Below are positions 1 through 11,766 of a stretch of 64,000 bases of DNA, one piece after another (positions within the stretch are counted from its first letter, which is position 1; every line of letters begins with the position of its first letter). Origin of the DNA: Dipteris shenzhenensis (Eukaryota; Polypodiophyta; Polypodiopsida; Gleicheniales). Location: the NCBI GenBank assembly GCA_047967505.1, contig CM106538.1; one strand, written 5' to 3'. The notes beneath the pieces are model-generated. The model was given only the letters and a program-made list of their open reading frames with translations, made no database searches and was not told the origin of the DNA. A program made the position numbers and the translations under genes.

Positions 1-336
1 GCTTTGTCTACCACAGAGGCTGAGTATGTTGCAGCCACAGAGGGTTGCAAGGAGGCTATATGGCTTGATCGGCTAGTGGGAGATTTGGGGATTCATACAG
101 GTGTACCGACATTGCATAGTGATTCCATGAGTGCTATTCAGCTAGCATGGAATCCGGTCTTTCATGCAAAGACCAAACACATTGAGGTCAGGTACCATTT
201 CATCAGGGAGGTACTTGAGGACAAGCGCATAGAGCTTGTCAAGGTTCATACAGATGATAACCCTGCAGATATGCTGACGAAGAGTCTACCTAGTCAGCGG
301 TTTGAGTATTGTCGTGTATTGATGGGCATTGGATAG
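1..336 (+). mobile_element. 3' end of a Ty1/Copia polyprotein (RNase H), partial
   Basis: The frame is open from the first base of the window to a stop at about 334-336. It opens with the Copia RNase H signature ALSTTEAEY, followed by HSDSMSAIQLAWNPVFHAKTKHIEV, here split as HSDSMSAIQLAWN and PVFHAKTKHIEV, and ends with the usual NPADMLTKSLP tail. In Copia elements this domain degrades the RNA template during cDNA synthesis. The rest of the polyprotein lies left of the window. No internal stop is visible, so this copy may be fairly young. The family call is secure; whether the whole element is intact cannot be judged. Confidence 0.88.
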
Positions 337-378
337 TATGCTCACTGGTTCTTCTCCCTTAAAGGCACATTGTCCTTT

Positions 379-640
379 AAGTGGGAGGTTGTGGGGGTTA
401 AAGGTCACTGTGCCTTAACCCCGGTTATGTACAATACTCAAACACATATATAAATGAATGAAAAAGAAGATTAGGGTGGTTCTGCACCCACCAAAACTTG
501 TGTGGCTCTCTGTCTCTCTCTCTCTCGCTCTCTCTCCTTCTTCCATTCTTGCTTCCGTTGAGAGCACTCTCAGACATACCAATTGACTCATTCATGCAAA
601 TTTGCACCCCTGCAACAAAATGTCCTCGATGAATCTCGAC
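379..640 (+). mobile_element. Polypurine tract and start of 3' LTR of the left-edge Copia
   Basis: A purine run (aagtgggagg, 379-388) lies 43 bp after the RNase H stop and is followed by TGTGGGGGTTAAAGG from 390, the layout of a Copia 3' LTR start. A CT-rich stretch follows at 506-540. I could not fix the LTR end, because the matching 5' LTR is outside the window. The right limit given is a guess. Confidence 0.5.
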
Positions 641-1999
641 CAATGCAAGTGCATGAGGATTTGGTGACTAGAATGCGACAAGTGCATGTGAGTGAAATGG
701 AGTGCCATATGATATTGAACTGTAGCTACATATGGTAAATAAAACTTAAAAACCCATCACTTCCCCAACAAATGTAGCTATGAATTGGCGACTTGAGTCT
801 CGTGTGTTCCCATAAATAATAAATAACAAATCATTCATTATGTAAATATCCAGTTGTTAAGAGCAGCCCATCTCACATTTGTCACACTTGCCCCTCAAGC
901 AGCACAAGACTCCACACACATTGAGTTCCTTGTAATCATTAGGTAGATACCATATCTCTTCATAATTCTCATCATGTCATCCCATCATTGCAACCACATA
1001 ACAAGATAAGAAGCATACAATTCATTTTGAAGGTTGGTTTCATGTTGTATCCCTTTCAAGTAAGCTAGGACCCTCATGAGTCATGTAACCATGGAAGACC
1101 AAGCACAAACACAAACATTCTCATATTCTCATCAAGTCTCAACCCTCAATGAGGCAATATTATCTCCTCTTAGAACTAACCTTATCATCAACCACCAACT
1201 TTTAGAGAAAATAACTTTCTATTAATGCAACCATACAAATAAGCAATCCACGAGGCACTGACCATGAGAAAAGAAATAAAACAAAAATTAGTTGTCCAAA
1301 AAAACAGAGCCTCTTTCTAAAGAGCTCACCTCATTGCCTAGGGAATCTCTAGAATAGGCGCTAACAACCAAGGTGGAGGTCTATACATTCGGAAAATACC
1401 TCACTCATAAAACATAAAGGTGTTTGTAGGCCAAGCCTTGCTAAAACACTCCGACTTTCGGTGGTTTCCCTCAATCCGAAACTCCCGTGCTACAAAATGG
1501 CACCTAGAATGTAAACGATGTATTTCCAAATGGCTACCAAGGTGGCTACTTGGGGAAGCCTCTGGCCTGCCATTACCAGATTATAGCGAGCAACCTAGAT
1601 GTTCCAGGAAACGATGCTAGACAACATCTCTAGACACTATCCTTTAGCAAAGGCAAAGGGCACAGGTGGGAATTTGCCAGCATATCCTATGCTTCTATCC
1701 TAAAAACTCATTGACCTTGGATCTTGTAGGCTAGAGAAACTTTATCACTAGACTATAGGGGCAACCTAGATGTTCTACGTAGTGATGTTAGGCACCATCT
1801 CCCCAACACTATATCTGGCAAAGGCAAAGGGTGTGGGCGAGATGGAGGCATTACATCCTGTGCCTCTATCTTGAAAACTCATTGGACCTAGACCTTGGAT
1901 GGAGACAGATCAATGGAGAAGGCATGAACCCCCTCCATAAGCCATGCAACCAACCCCCAAGTAAAGGCTTCTTGATCCTCTGTGGGATGGCCACAATCT
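641..1999. other. Gene-free stretch with a diverged internal duplication
   Basis: No gene is supported. Two related segments (about 1586-1722 and 1760-1898) share phrases such as gcaacctagatgttc, ggcaaaggcaaaggg and aaaactcattg, so one is an old local duplicate of the other. They may belong to the tail of the minus-strand LINE wreck to the right. Confidence 0.4.
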
Positions 2000-4900
2000 A
2001 GAGGCTCCCACCATATCCTTTGTGCTACTGAGCAAACCCCAGAGACAATGTGGGATTATCTCCAAAATTGACATTGGCAGCTAACACTCCACGCACCACC
2101 ATCCAGAAGAAATAGGAGATCTTCCATGGCCTATAGCTAGTCCATAGACGTGACCAAAAGTGGGAAATGATCTCCATGGGAAACTATTGCTCCAATCAAT
2201 GATGCTCCTTTGAAGGGGTCTAGGTTGCTACCTCCAACTGAAGATGTCGACCTATGCAAGTCATGTATGAGAAAAAGGGGACCTCCTCCACCATGTCTAA
2301 GTGCTCTACACGAATGGGCCAAAACCACTCACTAGGATCCATTAAATTCTTGAAGAGTCTAGCCCCTCCATAACCATAGACACAAACCATGCCCCCTTGT
2401 GTCCTACTAAGACTACTGGGTCAATGGTCCACCAGTGTTTGCCCAAGTGACCCATGACTCAGGTTCTTCACCACTCAAGCGAGTCCAAAACCTTATTGTC
2501 CTCAAGGTCCCTTGTCATCTCGGTCTGAAGGAGGCCTCGGGGCACCGCTCTATAAAGTCTGCATTGGTAAGAGACAAAGGACTACCACAAGAACTTGATC
2601 TTGAGAGGCACCCCGGTCCTCGAAAACTACTGATACCAATGAGGAGGTCCAAGGCACTGTGCGGTCCCTCCCACCATTCCTTATGGTTGCCACGTTGATC
2701 TCCACCACCCAAGTGTCTCCCCCCCTCAGATGAGAGAGTGCTTGACCTTATGACTCTACCTCCATGGGAAAGTGGCTCCAAATCCCAAAAGACCTAGCTA
2801 GGCCGCTATTCCACTCAGACCAATTGATGTGATGAGTCAATGCCCAACATAAGTCCCTCTTAGTCCTAAAAGCTTTGTGTGCTATTCAAGTGGTTGCCTC
2901 ACAAACTCCTCTAGGCGCGTAGGAATGAGTCCTCTTGACAACCTCTGCCAAATTCTATGAATGCTCCTCATGAGGGGGGAGCCTTTTCCTCTAAGGGGAG
3001 CATCTAAAAAAATCCACCTATGGGACTGGTACAACTAACCTTTTGTATGGGGTGTGTTCTTGAAAAGCCCTTGCAAAGTAAGAGCTTCCAGGGCTAGGAA
3101 CATGGGTTGAGACCATGTACCATCAACTTGCCCAAAAGGGCTCTAATCTGCATCTCAAGATCAATAATGGTTTTGGTCAAGCTCTAGTACAAAAGCAAAT
3201 CTACTGCTCTAGTAAATATCAATGCCAACCTGACAACCTAAGTATCTCGCTATGTTCCCTCGTAGAATCCACCAAAAACCAAGTGCAGCCCCCAATACTA
3301 GATCTCTTGAGCCTTCTCAGTTTTGTAAGGAAGACAACTAATTCAGTATAATTGATCTTGGCCCCCAAGGCCAAGCACTAGTGGTTCTCTAGGGATCTAG
3401 GCCAAACTGTAGGTCTCTAGGGCTCTATAGACCCCTTGTAGGATCTCTACTGTACCCTCCATAAAGTGTGCCATGTCATATGCAAACTTTGAGTTTAGAA
3501 GATCCTCCTCCTGACAAATCAAGTGCTGCATCCTAGTGAGGCCTGTTACGTGAGAGCATAGAAAGTAACCCAAAGCCTTTGCCACTTCATAGAGGAAGAG
3601 AAGGGAAGCGAGGGGGAAACCCTCCCAAAATAATAGGGAGAGAGAAAAGTCATCCCTTGTGTGACCATCGATGAGCATCTTGCTAGCACTCCCTACATAG
3701 ATAACCAAAACCCTCAAATCCATCTAACTAAGAAGCCTGGCATTTGCATAGCTCCCTCTAGAAAGAATTGCTCCACCATATCACAAGCCTTCTTGAAACC
3801 TAGAAGAAGGATAGTGATAGGCTGAGACTTCTTCTAGGTCCAATTAAATGCCTCCCAAAAGGTGAAGATTTTGTCCAGAATACTGTGTTCCTAAACGAAG
3901 CCCGTCTACTTGTCATGAATGATACCAATGAGGTGAGGTCGCAACCACAAGCTCAAGACCTTGTCTAAGATCTTGTAAGGAGTGTCCAACAAGTGGTCTC
4001 CTTGGCTAAGATCTTGTAAGTAGTGTCCAATAGAATAATTGCTCTCCATTAGCGAATGCTAGATGTATGCCTCCCCTTCGAGAACAAACACATCCAACCT
4101 TGACTCAAGGATTTCAAGAAGAAGAAGTCACATCCTTTCCCTTACCCCACCAAAGTAGGTTGGAACTTGAGGGTGAGGGTGGGGATAGGAAATATGAGGG
4201 ATTGCAATAGTCGGGGGCATGGGGGGAACATAGAAGAAGTGGGGTGGTGAGGGTGACTGCAATGGAGGGGAATGGAGAAGAGGTGGGTAGAGGGCAGGTG
4301 GTAAGGGTGACTGCAGTGGGGGGGACAAGTGTAGGCGAAGGAACAACAGAAGGTGTAGAGGAAGGGGGGACAGGGGGAGACATGGAGGAGTGGAGGCTAG
4401 ACAGTGGGAGGGAGGGAAGGTGTTGCAAGCTCTCCTATGGCATGTCTTTAAACATAGGCCTGCGAACTTTGGGCCACTTGCTCTGGCGGGTCTGCTGGGA
4501 GATCAAAGAATATCTCTCCCTTAAGAGTTTGAGGCTGTTCTAAGGGTGATCCACCTATTTATTCTCCCAGAGATGGGGAGGCTACTGCCCTATTTGCCAT
4601 CGCTCACTCCCAAAGTCTAGCTCGCCTCTTGCAATTATTTGTGGCCCTCTTACCGAGCTTCTTTTTATACAACTTGGTCCAAGCTCCCTCTGCAAGATCC
4701 ACCCAAGGAGTTTAGGACTCATGTTGCTACTTGTGAATTTTCTAGGCTTTGTCCACGTGAACCTCCCTCTGCTACCCTTCGCAAGTCTAAGAACGAGGGG
4801 GAGCACGAACTTGCCCCCTAGAATAGGCCCATGCCAAGTGGCCCATCTGCTTGCAAATGACGACACTGACTTGGTAGCCCAGAAACCTCAACCCTCTGAT

Positions 4901-5350
4901 GGAGCTCTCCCCCATCAAGAGTCTTGAGGAATATCTCCTGTGGAAGAGCCTCATGGCACTCCATGATCTCCCTGACTACAGGCTACTCAAGTTTGCAGAG
5001 ATTGTAATGATGTGCCAAGCATCTTCTTGACGAAAAGGATACGTCAGTACTCCTTTTGAAGCCTTGCGAAATGGAACATCATTGAGAACATGGCACACGA
5101 TGCATTGAGTCCACATCTTCAACCGTGAACCTGTGGTACCAAGTGGATGACGTGAACAAAATGTGGGCAAAGGAAGGTAGGGCCATGGTCCACTAGGGCT
5201 AGGGTGTTGTTGAGTTACTAAATTGGAGAATAAAGACTCCTCTCCTATAGATGGTGGCCTCCTAATGTGGTCTCTATTCAGCACTAAGCTCACATATACT
5301 CCAATCCAACACTTTGTTCCTTGTGGGGGTGAGTCCCACAATCCTATCCA
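2000..5350 (-). mobile_element. Degraded LINE (non-LTR retrotransposon), reverse transcriptase remnant
   Basis: Read on the minus strand, 3723-3397 matches the LINE reverse transcriptase core. It has a segment like LIDGHTRDDFSLS, a degenerate equivalent of the RQGCPLAPLLF block (reading EGFPLASLLFLYEVAKALG), and then NSKFAYDMAHFM where an active enzyme has a FADD-type catalytic box, so the first catalytic Asp is replaced by Tyr. Downstream, 3244-3218 encodes YLGCQVGI, a typical LINE RT motif. At about 2160-2060 a SRLWTSYRPWKISYFFW-like stretch resembles the zinc-binding region after plant LINE RTs. Frames shift often and stops are common. The 5' part (to about 5350) is assigned weakly. It is a dead element, with boundaries approximate. 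Confidence 0.65.
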
Positions 5351-7500
5351 CAAATGCTCTATCCTAAAGTGAGTGCACTACATTCTTCACGTATTGCTAG
5401 TCCTCTAGAGAAAGAAAAATGCTAACAGCTAGGGGGACTCATGGGAGCTTCCATGAGATCCCCTCTTGCAAGACCAAGGGTCACTTCCATGAGATTCTTT
5501 CTTTAGAGAATATAAACAAAGAGAATACAAACAAAAAATGTTGCATCGTGAGAAAGAAGGGGGTGGGAAAAGAAATAAAAAAGACTGAGAGAGGACCAAG
5601 ATCCTTGCAAAAGGACTAGCTAGAGGACTTGGGCAAAAAGGGATTACTCAAGGAACACGGGAGGGCTAGTCAACTTGTTGAGAATAGAACCAACAAGCCA
5701 AAAAAGGTTGGAATTAGAGAATCTTGTTTTGAGGCTGAAAGGAGTGAAGATCTCTTTTTAAGTCAAAGTTCCAATCCATCTACAAGGCATGGTGGAGAAT
5801 ATTCATGCTTAAATGAAAAATATTATATGTTAATCGTGTGGATATATGTTAATCTCTTTAAAGTTGTGCATGCAAAGCTTACGTATCAATTGACAGAGAT
5901 ATATAGTTGTACAATAGCTCCCTTTTGACTTGTAGTCTTTGGGTAAGTTTTAAACATAGAAGTTTTAGAAGCTCTACAATCAAACTTAGAGCTAAGCATG
6001 GGAGACTCTCAAAATCATAAGGATTAGGCACGAGCATCATAAAAATAGACGATATATAGCAATAAATTTTGATATGGCACAACTTCCTTAAGTATCAAAC
6101 TAAGAAAGAAAATTGAGGTCAAATCCATTATAGTTTTTGAATAGGGTTGGTGGGTTCCCCATTATGCTAAAATTATACATTTCGAGGAGTTACCAAACCC
6201 ATGTAAAAGCAAGCACCTATCATTATGTTTCTAGCTTGGAGATTGTTTAACAACTTGCATGAGATGACCCCTAACCATTTTCTTGAGTGTTAAATTAAAG
6301 ATCTATGCTAATTCAAAAATGCAAAGAAACTCGAATGCAACAAAGTTGATATTGGAGTTGGACATGTCTATAAGGGATTTGAGAGCTCTCTCTCTCTCTC
6401 AAAATGTGTGCACATGCATGCACTCATGATTGTGTATGTGTGTGAGTGATGAATGGATTGCTTGCTTGCCCATCATGCAAGGAACACGAATGTCAATACA
6501 TGAATGGATTGCGAGTGAACCATTCACCAGACCATTTCTACATGTCGCAGAGCACATCCATATGCAGATGCCCAGATCTCTCTTGCCACAATGTGTTGGA
6601 GCCTGTATTAGCCTCAGTTGTCAAGGCTATCACCCTGTAGAGTGAGTGAGTGATTTGTGCATAAATACCATAGACGTGTATGTGTGAAGCATTGTTCCTT
6701 GATGGAAACCATATGTGCAAACTTTTATTTTCTCAATCATGAGCAAGCTTTGCAAAATGAGGTAGAGTCGATAAAAAATGTATGTGCGTGTGTGTAAGTG
6801 AGTGAATGATTTATACATGTAATTCACACACATTCTTGAATCAACTTTCTAGGATAGCACACATACATGCACATTTTCATTTTCTCAATCTTCAGCAAGC
6901 TTTGCAAATTAGGCTATAACTAAACAATTATTTAAGGTGCTTGAAGATGTAAATATGACAAATGTTTATTTTGTTTTGTGCACGTGTTTACATTATCATA
7001 ATTATAATTAAATAACTTGCATATTTAGTCTTTTCACAGGCGCCTTTAAGGTGACCACTAGCTCTTAAAAGTTGACCACTATTTTTTACCTTCAAACATC
7101 GCATGTTGGACTTCTTGGGTACAATCCTCACAATCATTTATGTCAACTTATGTTGTAGCTACCCTAAATCTCTATAATAGTAGTCACTAAAAGTGCACTA
7201 TCTAAGACACACCATTTGTCTAACAGATCATGTACCCACCCAGCAAGTGTTTTTTTTGTTAAGTACATGTGTTTAAATTCTCTCGAACAATCTCATAAGT
7301 ACTCTTTTTTTGCAATAATTATAATTTTTAAAAATGCACCTTTAGCTTTTCCAAATGCATATATTTCTAATCTAATCTCAATCTAGTTCAATTCTACTTC
7401 TAATAATAACAATTATCATGTGATGATGTATTTTTTTGAAGGTCTTAAACAAATACTCCATGGGTGCTGTTACTTATTGCAAAGAACATTCATAGTGAAA

Positions 7501-7612
7501 GTATAACCATAAGATACAAGTTATTTGGGAGATCTTTTACAACTCATTTAGTGGCCGTATAACCATAAGATACAAGTTATTTGTGAGAGCTTTTACAACT
7601 CATTTAGTGGCC
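7501..7612. repeat. 56-bp tandem duplication
   Basis: Two adjacent 56-bp units (7501-7556 and 7557-7612) begin gtataaccataagatacaag and end catttagtggcc. By eye they differ at two positions, so the duplication is recent relative to its surroundings. Confidence 0.9.
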
Positions 7613-8199
7613 CTCTGTACTTCAAAGTGTAAGTATAACTAGGAAATATAGTTTTTAGACAATCCTTCCTTTTGTTAAGCCTTTGGTGTGGGTGGGGGTG
7701 CAAGTTTATTAGGCTAGTACTAAAGGCTTCATTTTTATAAGTTCTTTCTTATATTTTCAACTTAAAATGCATGTCTTGTCTCTTCAAGATGACAAACTAC
7801 TAGTCACTCTAAATTCATTGGAAAGTAATATCTTGGGATTAGTTGCTTTGTATGCCCAACTTGCAATATACATGAAAAATATGGAGGCACATAATCTACA
7901 TGGACTTATGCCCTTTGTTTTTCTTTAGGGATGGCTAGACACAATATACGAACTTGGAATGCAATGCTTTTATGCTTGAGATACTATAATGTGATAAACC
8001 TATTCCTCCTTTCTTGATCCTTTGTTATGTGAATGTGTATATTGACTCCATAAGTTGTTTGTGATTTTGGCAATGCATATTACCCCCATGTTTTGTCAAA
8101 TATACTTGGAAGTAAGAGATAATGATAAATTTCAAACATGCAACATGGTAGCGTGATGAAACAAAAGATTTATTGGACAAGGCTTCCGTCTTATGTTAG

Positions 8200-8203
<4 letters not shown>

Positions 8204-8249
<46 letters not shown>
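8204..8249. repeat. (GA)n microsatellite
   Basis: An uninterrupted GA dinucleotide run of about 46 bp. Similar GA/CT runs recur across the window and often border transposon fragments. Confidence 0.95.
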
Positions 8250-8252
<3 letters not shown>

Positions 8253-8261
8253 GACATTTAA

Positions 8262-9290
8262 ATGACCTTTTGTTGGCTTGCCCTTTGGATAGCCTTATCA
8301 ACTATTCAAATTGGGCAAAGTAGAAATTACTCATTTTTAGAATTTTTGGAAGTGCATTTTTCCTATTGGACAATATGTTGATACGTGGCTTCTCTTCATT
8401 AGCTTGAGTATGGACTTGAATGCAAACTTTAAATGCTCACATGAACTTTGAGAGAACTCTCTCTCTCTCTCTCTCTCTCCCCCCTTCTTTAGTCTTCCTA
8501 CACACCATCTCCATCTTTTTTGCTTTTTTTATCTTGGGTTCATCTTGTTTTATTACCACTTAATAAGCTAGATTCTTATGTTGAGTAAAGCCTTTGTCTC
8601 ATTTGAAATAGTATCCCACCCTTTACACATCATGACTCTCTTTCCTTGTCTAGACTTGTATTTGCTTCACCTAACTTCCTTCTTCTTGACTTCCATTTAT
8701 ATTCCTCAAGCCTTTGGATGAGTGACTATGTTATGGATTGTTTTTAAGAGAACATCTTTGATGTTTGTGAAAGTTGAGTGGAGAGTCTCTATTTTTGCCA
8801 TGGGTGACTATGTTGTGGATTGTTTTGTATAGAACATCTTGAATGCTTGTGAAAGTTGAGTGGAGAGTCGCTGTTTTCGCCATTAATTTTTAACCAAAAG
8901 TTGAGGTTCCACGAGGGGAAGCTAGAAAAGAGGGGCGTGGCTTTCTTTTGGAAGGGGGGGAGGGTGAGGGTGAGGGTGAGGGTGGGGACACATCTCTTAT
9001 ATTGTGAAGAATTGAATTGGTCAACAAAGAGGCGGAAAGCGACAAGCATGTGTGTTTGTAATATTGCTAGTGGGTAGTCACATGATTGAAGTTGAGAAAG
9101 GTGAGGGTTTTTGGTATGCCCTCGGGGTAGCCTTAGCGACCATGAGATTTTGGCAAAGCATAAATTAGGCATTTCTTGAATTTTTGGAAGTGCATTTTTC
9201 CTATTGGCTCTTCTTCTTTGACTTGAATGCAAACTTTAAAGTGGTTGACTTTCTCTCTCTCTCACCCCCCCCTCTCTCTCTTCCTTGCTT
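8262..9290. repeat. Diverged segmental duplicate pair (about 8262-8480 and 9095-9290)
   Basis: Both segments contain tttttggaagtgcatttttc followed by ctattgg and later gacttgaatgcaaactttaa, and both end in a CT-rich run. They differ by several indels. The pair flanks the 8722-8883 tandem repeat, so this kilobase has been duplicated more than once. Confidence 0.75.
8722..8883. repeat. Tandem duplication of about 82 bp
   Basis: Unit 1 (8722-8803) and unit 2 (8804-8883) both begin gtgactatgtt and share gtgaaagttgagtggagagt. They show about ten differences by eye. Confidence 0.85.
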
Positions 9291-10199
9291 TATCTCCTCA
9301 AGTCTTCTTACACACGATCTCTACCTTTCGAATATATTAAGAGGGTGGTAAGCCTGAGAAAAAATAAGAGACCATGTACAAAACGGTGAGGGATTAATAA
9401 CAAGGCTCTTGGAAGATTAGGCTGGGGTTGAGACCACCCACATGGCCATGGACATGGCCATGGAGGAGGAGATAGAATTGGAGGATGTCTGTTGGGTGTG
9501 GTGGTTCATACTAGTTGACGGGGGTCATCAAGTTGCTAATTTATGTCACTAATGTGCGATTGGTGTAGTGGCTGGAGAAGATGGAATGGGTCAATCGTGT
9601 AGCAGTTGGCCATGGCAGCCATCCTCCAAAAGGTGGTGTGACGTGTTACTGAGCCTAGTTGGCCCAGTAGGAGGGATGGGGGCTTGGACACTAGCACAAA
9701 AGATTTGTGTTCGGCCCACGAAGGCCGTCCATGGCATGGCCAACTGCTCCAACCGGCACTGCGCGATTGGTCCATTCTATCTTCTCTAACCATGACACCC
9801 AGGCATGTTTGGATTGAATTTAGGGGGGGGGCAGGCGAGGGCTTGAAATGAGGACAACATGGGGTGGTGAATGAGATGAATGCGCCCAACGGCATGTTTT
9901 TTTGGCACCACCATTAATTGAGAAAAAGCTACCGAGATTGCGAGGCGTGCTGTTGGAAAAGCACACTCGACGCGCGTTGCATTTGCACGAGGGTGGAGCT
10001 GGGAGAGCTTGGGTATCTCGGGACTTTTTTCTGTGGCGAGGACGAGGAGAAACCAGAAGATGTTGGGTAGATGCAGATGCAGATACTCAGATGCGGAGTG
10101 AAAGAAAATCGGCATATACAAGGCTGAGATGCGGAGAGAGAGGGAAGAAATTCTGTGGGAGAGTTGAGGAAGCTGATAAAATTTCTGTAAAGTGAAGGA

Positions 10200-10669
10200 A
10201 TTGAGCACATGCGAGATGGAGGCGAGGAAGGCGTGATATGGCGATGAACGGCTTTGACCAGGCCAACGCCAGCACCACACATTTTGAGCCCTCGGTTGAC
10301 AAGTCCGTTCCCAAAGTTCCACAGACCGTCGCCAATGTGCTCCTCTCCTCCTCGCCTTCTCCTCCTCTTGCCTCACCGCTTCGTTGCCCTCCTCTCGCGA
10401 GACTCATCGTAGGTCCATCATGGAAAGATTCACTCCTCTTCTCTAAAGCTTCGTTTTCATTCATTCAATCCTTCCCTTCCTTCCTCCCTTCCCTCGCTCA
10501 CCTCCTCTTGCCTCCTTCCCCTTTCTCCCCCTTTCCTTTCGCCTGCCGCATCCCCCCCCCCCCCCCCCCCCCCCTTCTCCTCCTCCTGCCGCCGATCTGG
10601 TTCTGCTTCCTTCGCAAATTCACTCCGCGAGCTGCCGATCCCTTAGGATCGCTCTTCGTCGAAGGAGAG
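10200..10669 (+). promoter_or_regulatory. Putative promoter and 5' leader exon of the carboxylase gene
   Basis: This stretch becomes markedly C/T-rich (with a poly-C run at about 10553-10574), as is common in plant leaders. It ends at a strong splice donor, GAG|GTAAGC, with the exon ending at 10669. A matching acceptor lies just before the start codon, so the leader is probably split. I see no convincing TATA box. The transcription start cannot be placed from sequence alone; about 10400-10500 is a guess. Confidence 0.45.
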
Positions 10670-11747
10670 GTAAGCGCGAGTTGCGAATTGCGACAACTCG
10701 GCGAGCGCATTTGTGTGTGTGTGTGTGTGTGTGTGTGTTTTTATACGTTTGGCCGTGTGATTGACTGCTCAAACGAGAGAGAGAGAGAGAGAGCGCGAGA
10801 GCGAGAGTCAGTCAGAGTCTCGTCCGAGAGCGGGAGCCTTCGCTTGTGTACTGAAGACTGTGATGTCCCTCTCTCCAACGTAACTGCGAACGAAAATAGT
10901 AATTGTGATTGTTGTAGAGGTCCAGTATTACCATTCTTCACCGCGTCTGTTCTTATTCACGGATTCTTCTGTACATGAGCTCGCACCGCAAATTAGCTGC
11001 CTCAATGCTAAAATCCAGCTTCTGATGCAAGGTTCGCGCCAGTAACCATTGAAATTCTCGTATAATCTCGCGAGTAGCCATCTATGGAGCTGCGCTCCCA
11101 AAATTTTCCTATCTTCGTTGTGGCTCTCCGTCAGTAACCACTCTCTGATTGACAGGATGTTTTCCCAAGACTTCAGTGACGCCCGTAAAGTCGTATGATA
11201 TTGAAGCAGCATATTAAGAATTCCCTTAGGACGTCACGAATTGACTAGTCCGCCGCCGGAAAAATGTTCCGTCTGGTTATGTTTTCTTACTCATGAAATT
11301 CACGATTGTGCTGCTTTGAGAGGTCCTAAGCTCTGGTCCCAGATCCCGCTGCGTCTGCTTATGAGGTCATTCTTAAGGCCATTCCGTTTGTGTGCACCGC
11401 CCTTAGTACCTTGCTTTTGAACATACCAGGGTGTTGTAACTCTTTCGAATCTTTTAGTCATTGTCGACTGCAAGGGGACTTGCTTCACAACAATCGTCGG
11501 CTCTTCTCTTTTAATGGAGCGCAGACGTAGCTATGGCCAAGCATGGAACTCCCATATTGCTTCCGTCCTGTGTATGTGGAACGCAGCTTTTCCATCGTGG
11601 GACCTTCTATCCACCAAAGCTTTAAAGGGCAAAAAGACCTTAACAGCTATTGCCTGCCTTTCATTAAATTCTGCGTGTGCTTTTGGAATCTATTCTATGA
11701 TTCTCAATTTCAGCCTGGTTTCATCATTCTGCGGAATGCCTTTGCAG
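10670..11747 (+). other. Probable intron in the 5' untranslated region
   Basis: The donor GAG|GTAAGC at 10670 pairs with the acceptor tttgcag|gtgcag ending at 11747. This leaves a 19-base leader before the ATG at 11767. The intron carries a (GT)n run (about 10711-10738) and a (GA)n run (about 10776-10800). It contains small open frames, including one from 11514, that would be spliced out. Introns in the leader are common in plant housekeeping genes. The call rests on splice-site quality only. Confidence 0.5.
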
Positions 11748-11766
11748 GTGCAGTGAAGTCGTCACG

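Larger units (their letters stand above)
5354..10200. other. Intergenic region without a recognised gene
   Basis: Mostly AT-rich DNA with no coding sequence I can support on either strand. It holds short local duplications and (GA/CT)n tracts, listed separately. A G-rich run with repeated gggtga at about 8945-8990 could fold as a G-quadruplex. Small open frames here have no recognisable domains. Confidence 0.6.

Noticed and set aside
4114-4543. Pro/Ser-rich and Gly-rich frames on both strands
   Set aside because: They come from a G-rich, low-complexity stretch within the LINE wreck. No domain is visible, and complementary strands give mirrored open frames.
8945-8990. Repeated gggtga as possible telomeric repeat
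   Set aside because: The plant telomere unit is TTTAGGG. Only about four units occur and the unit differs. At most it is a G-quadruplex candidate.
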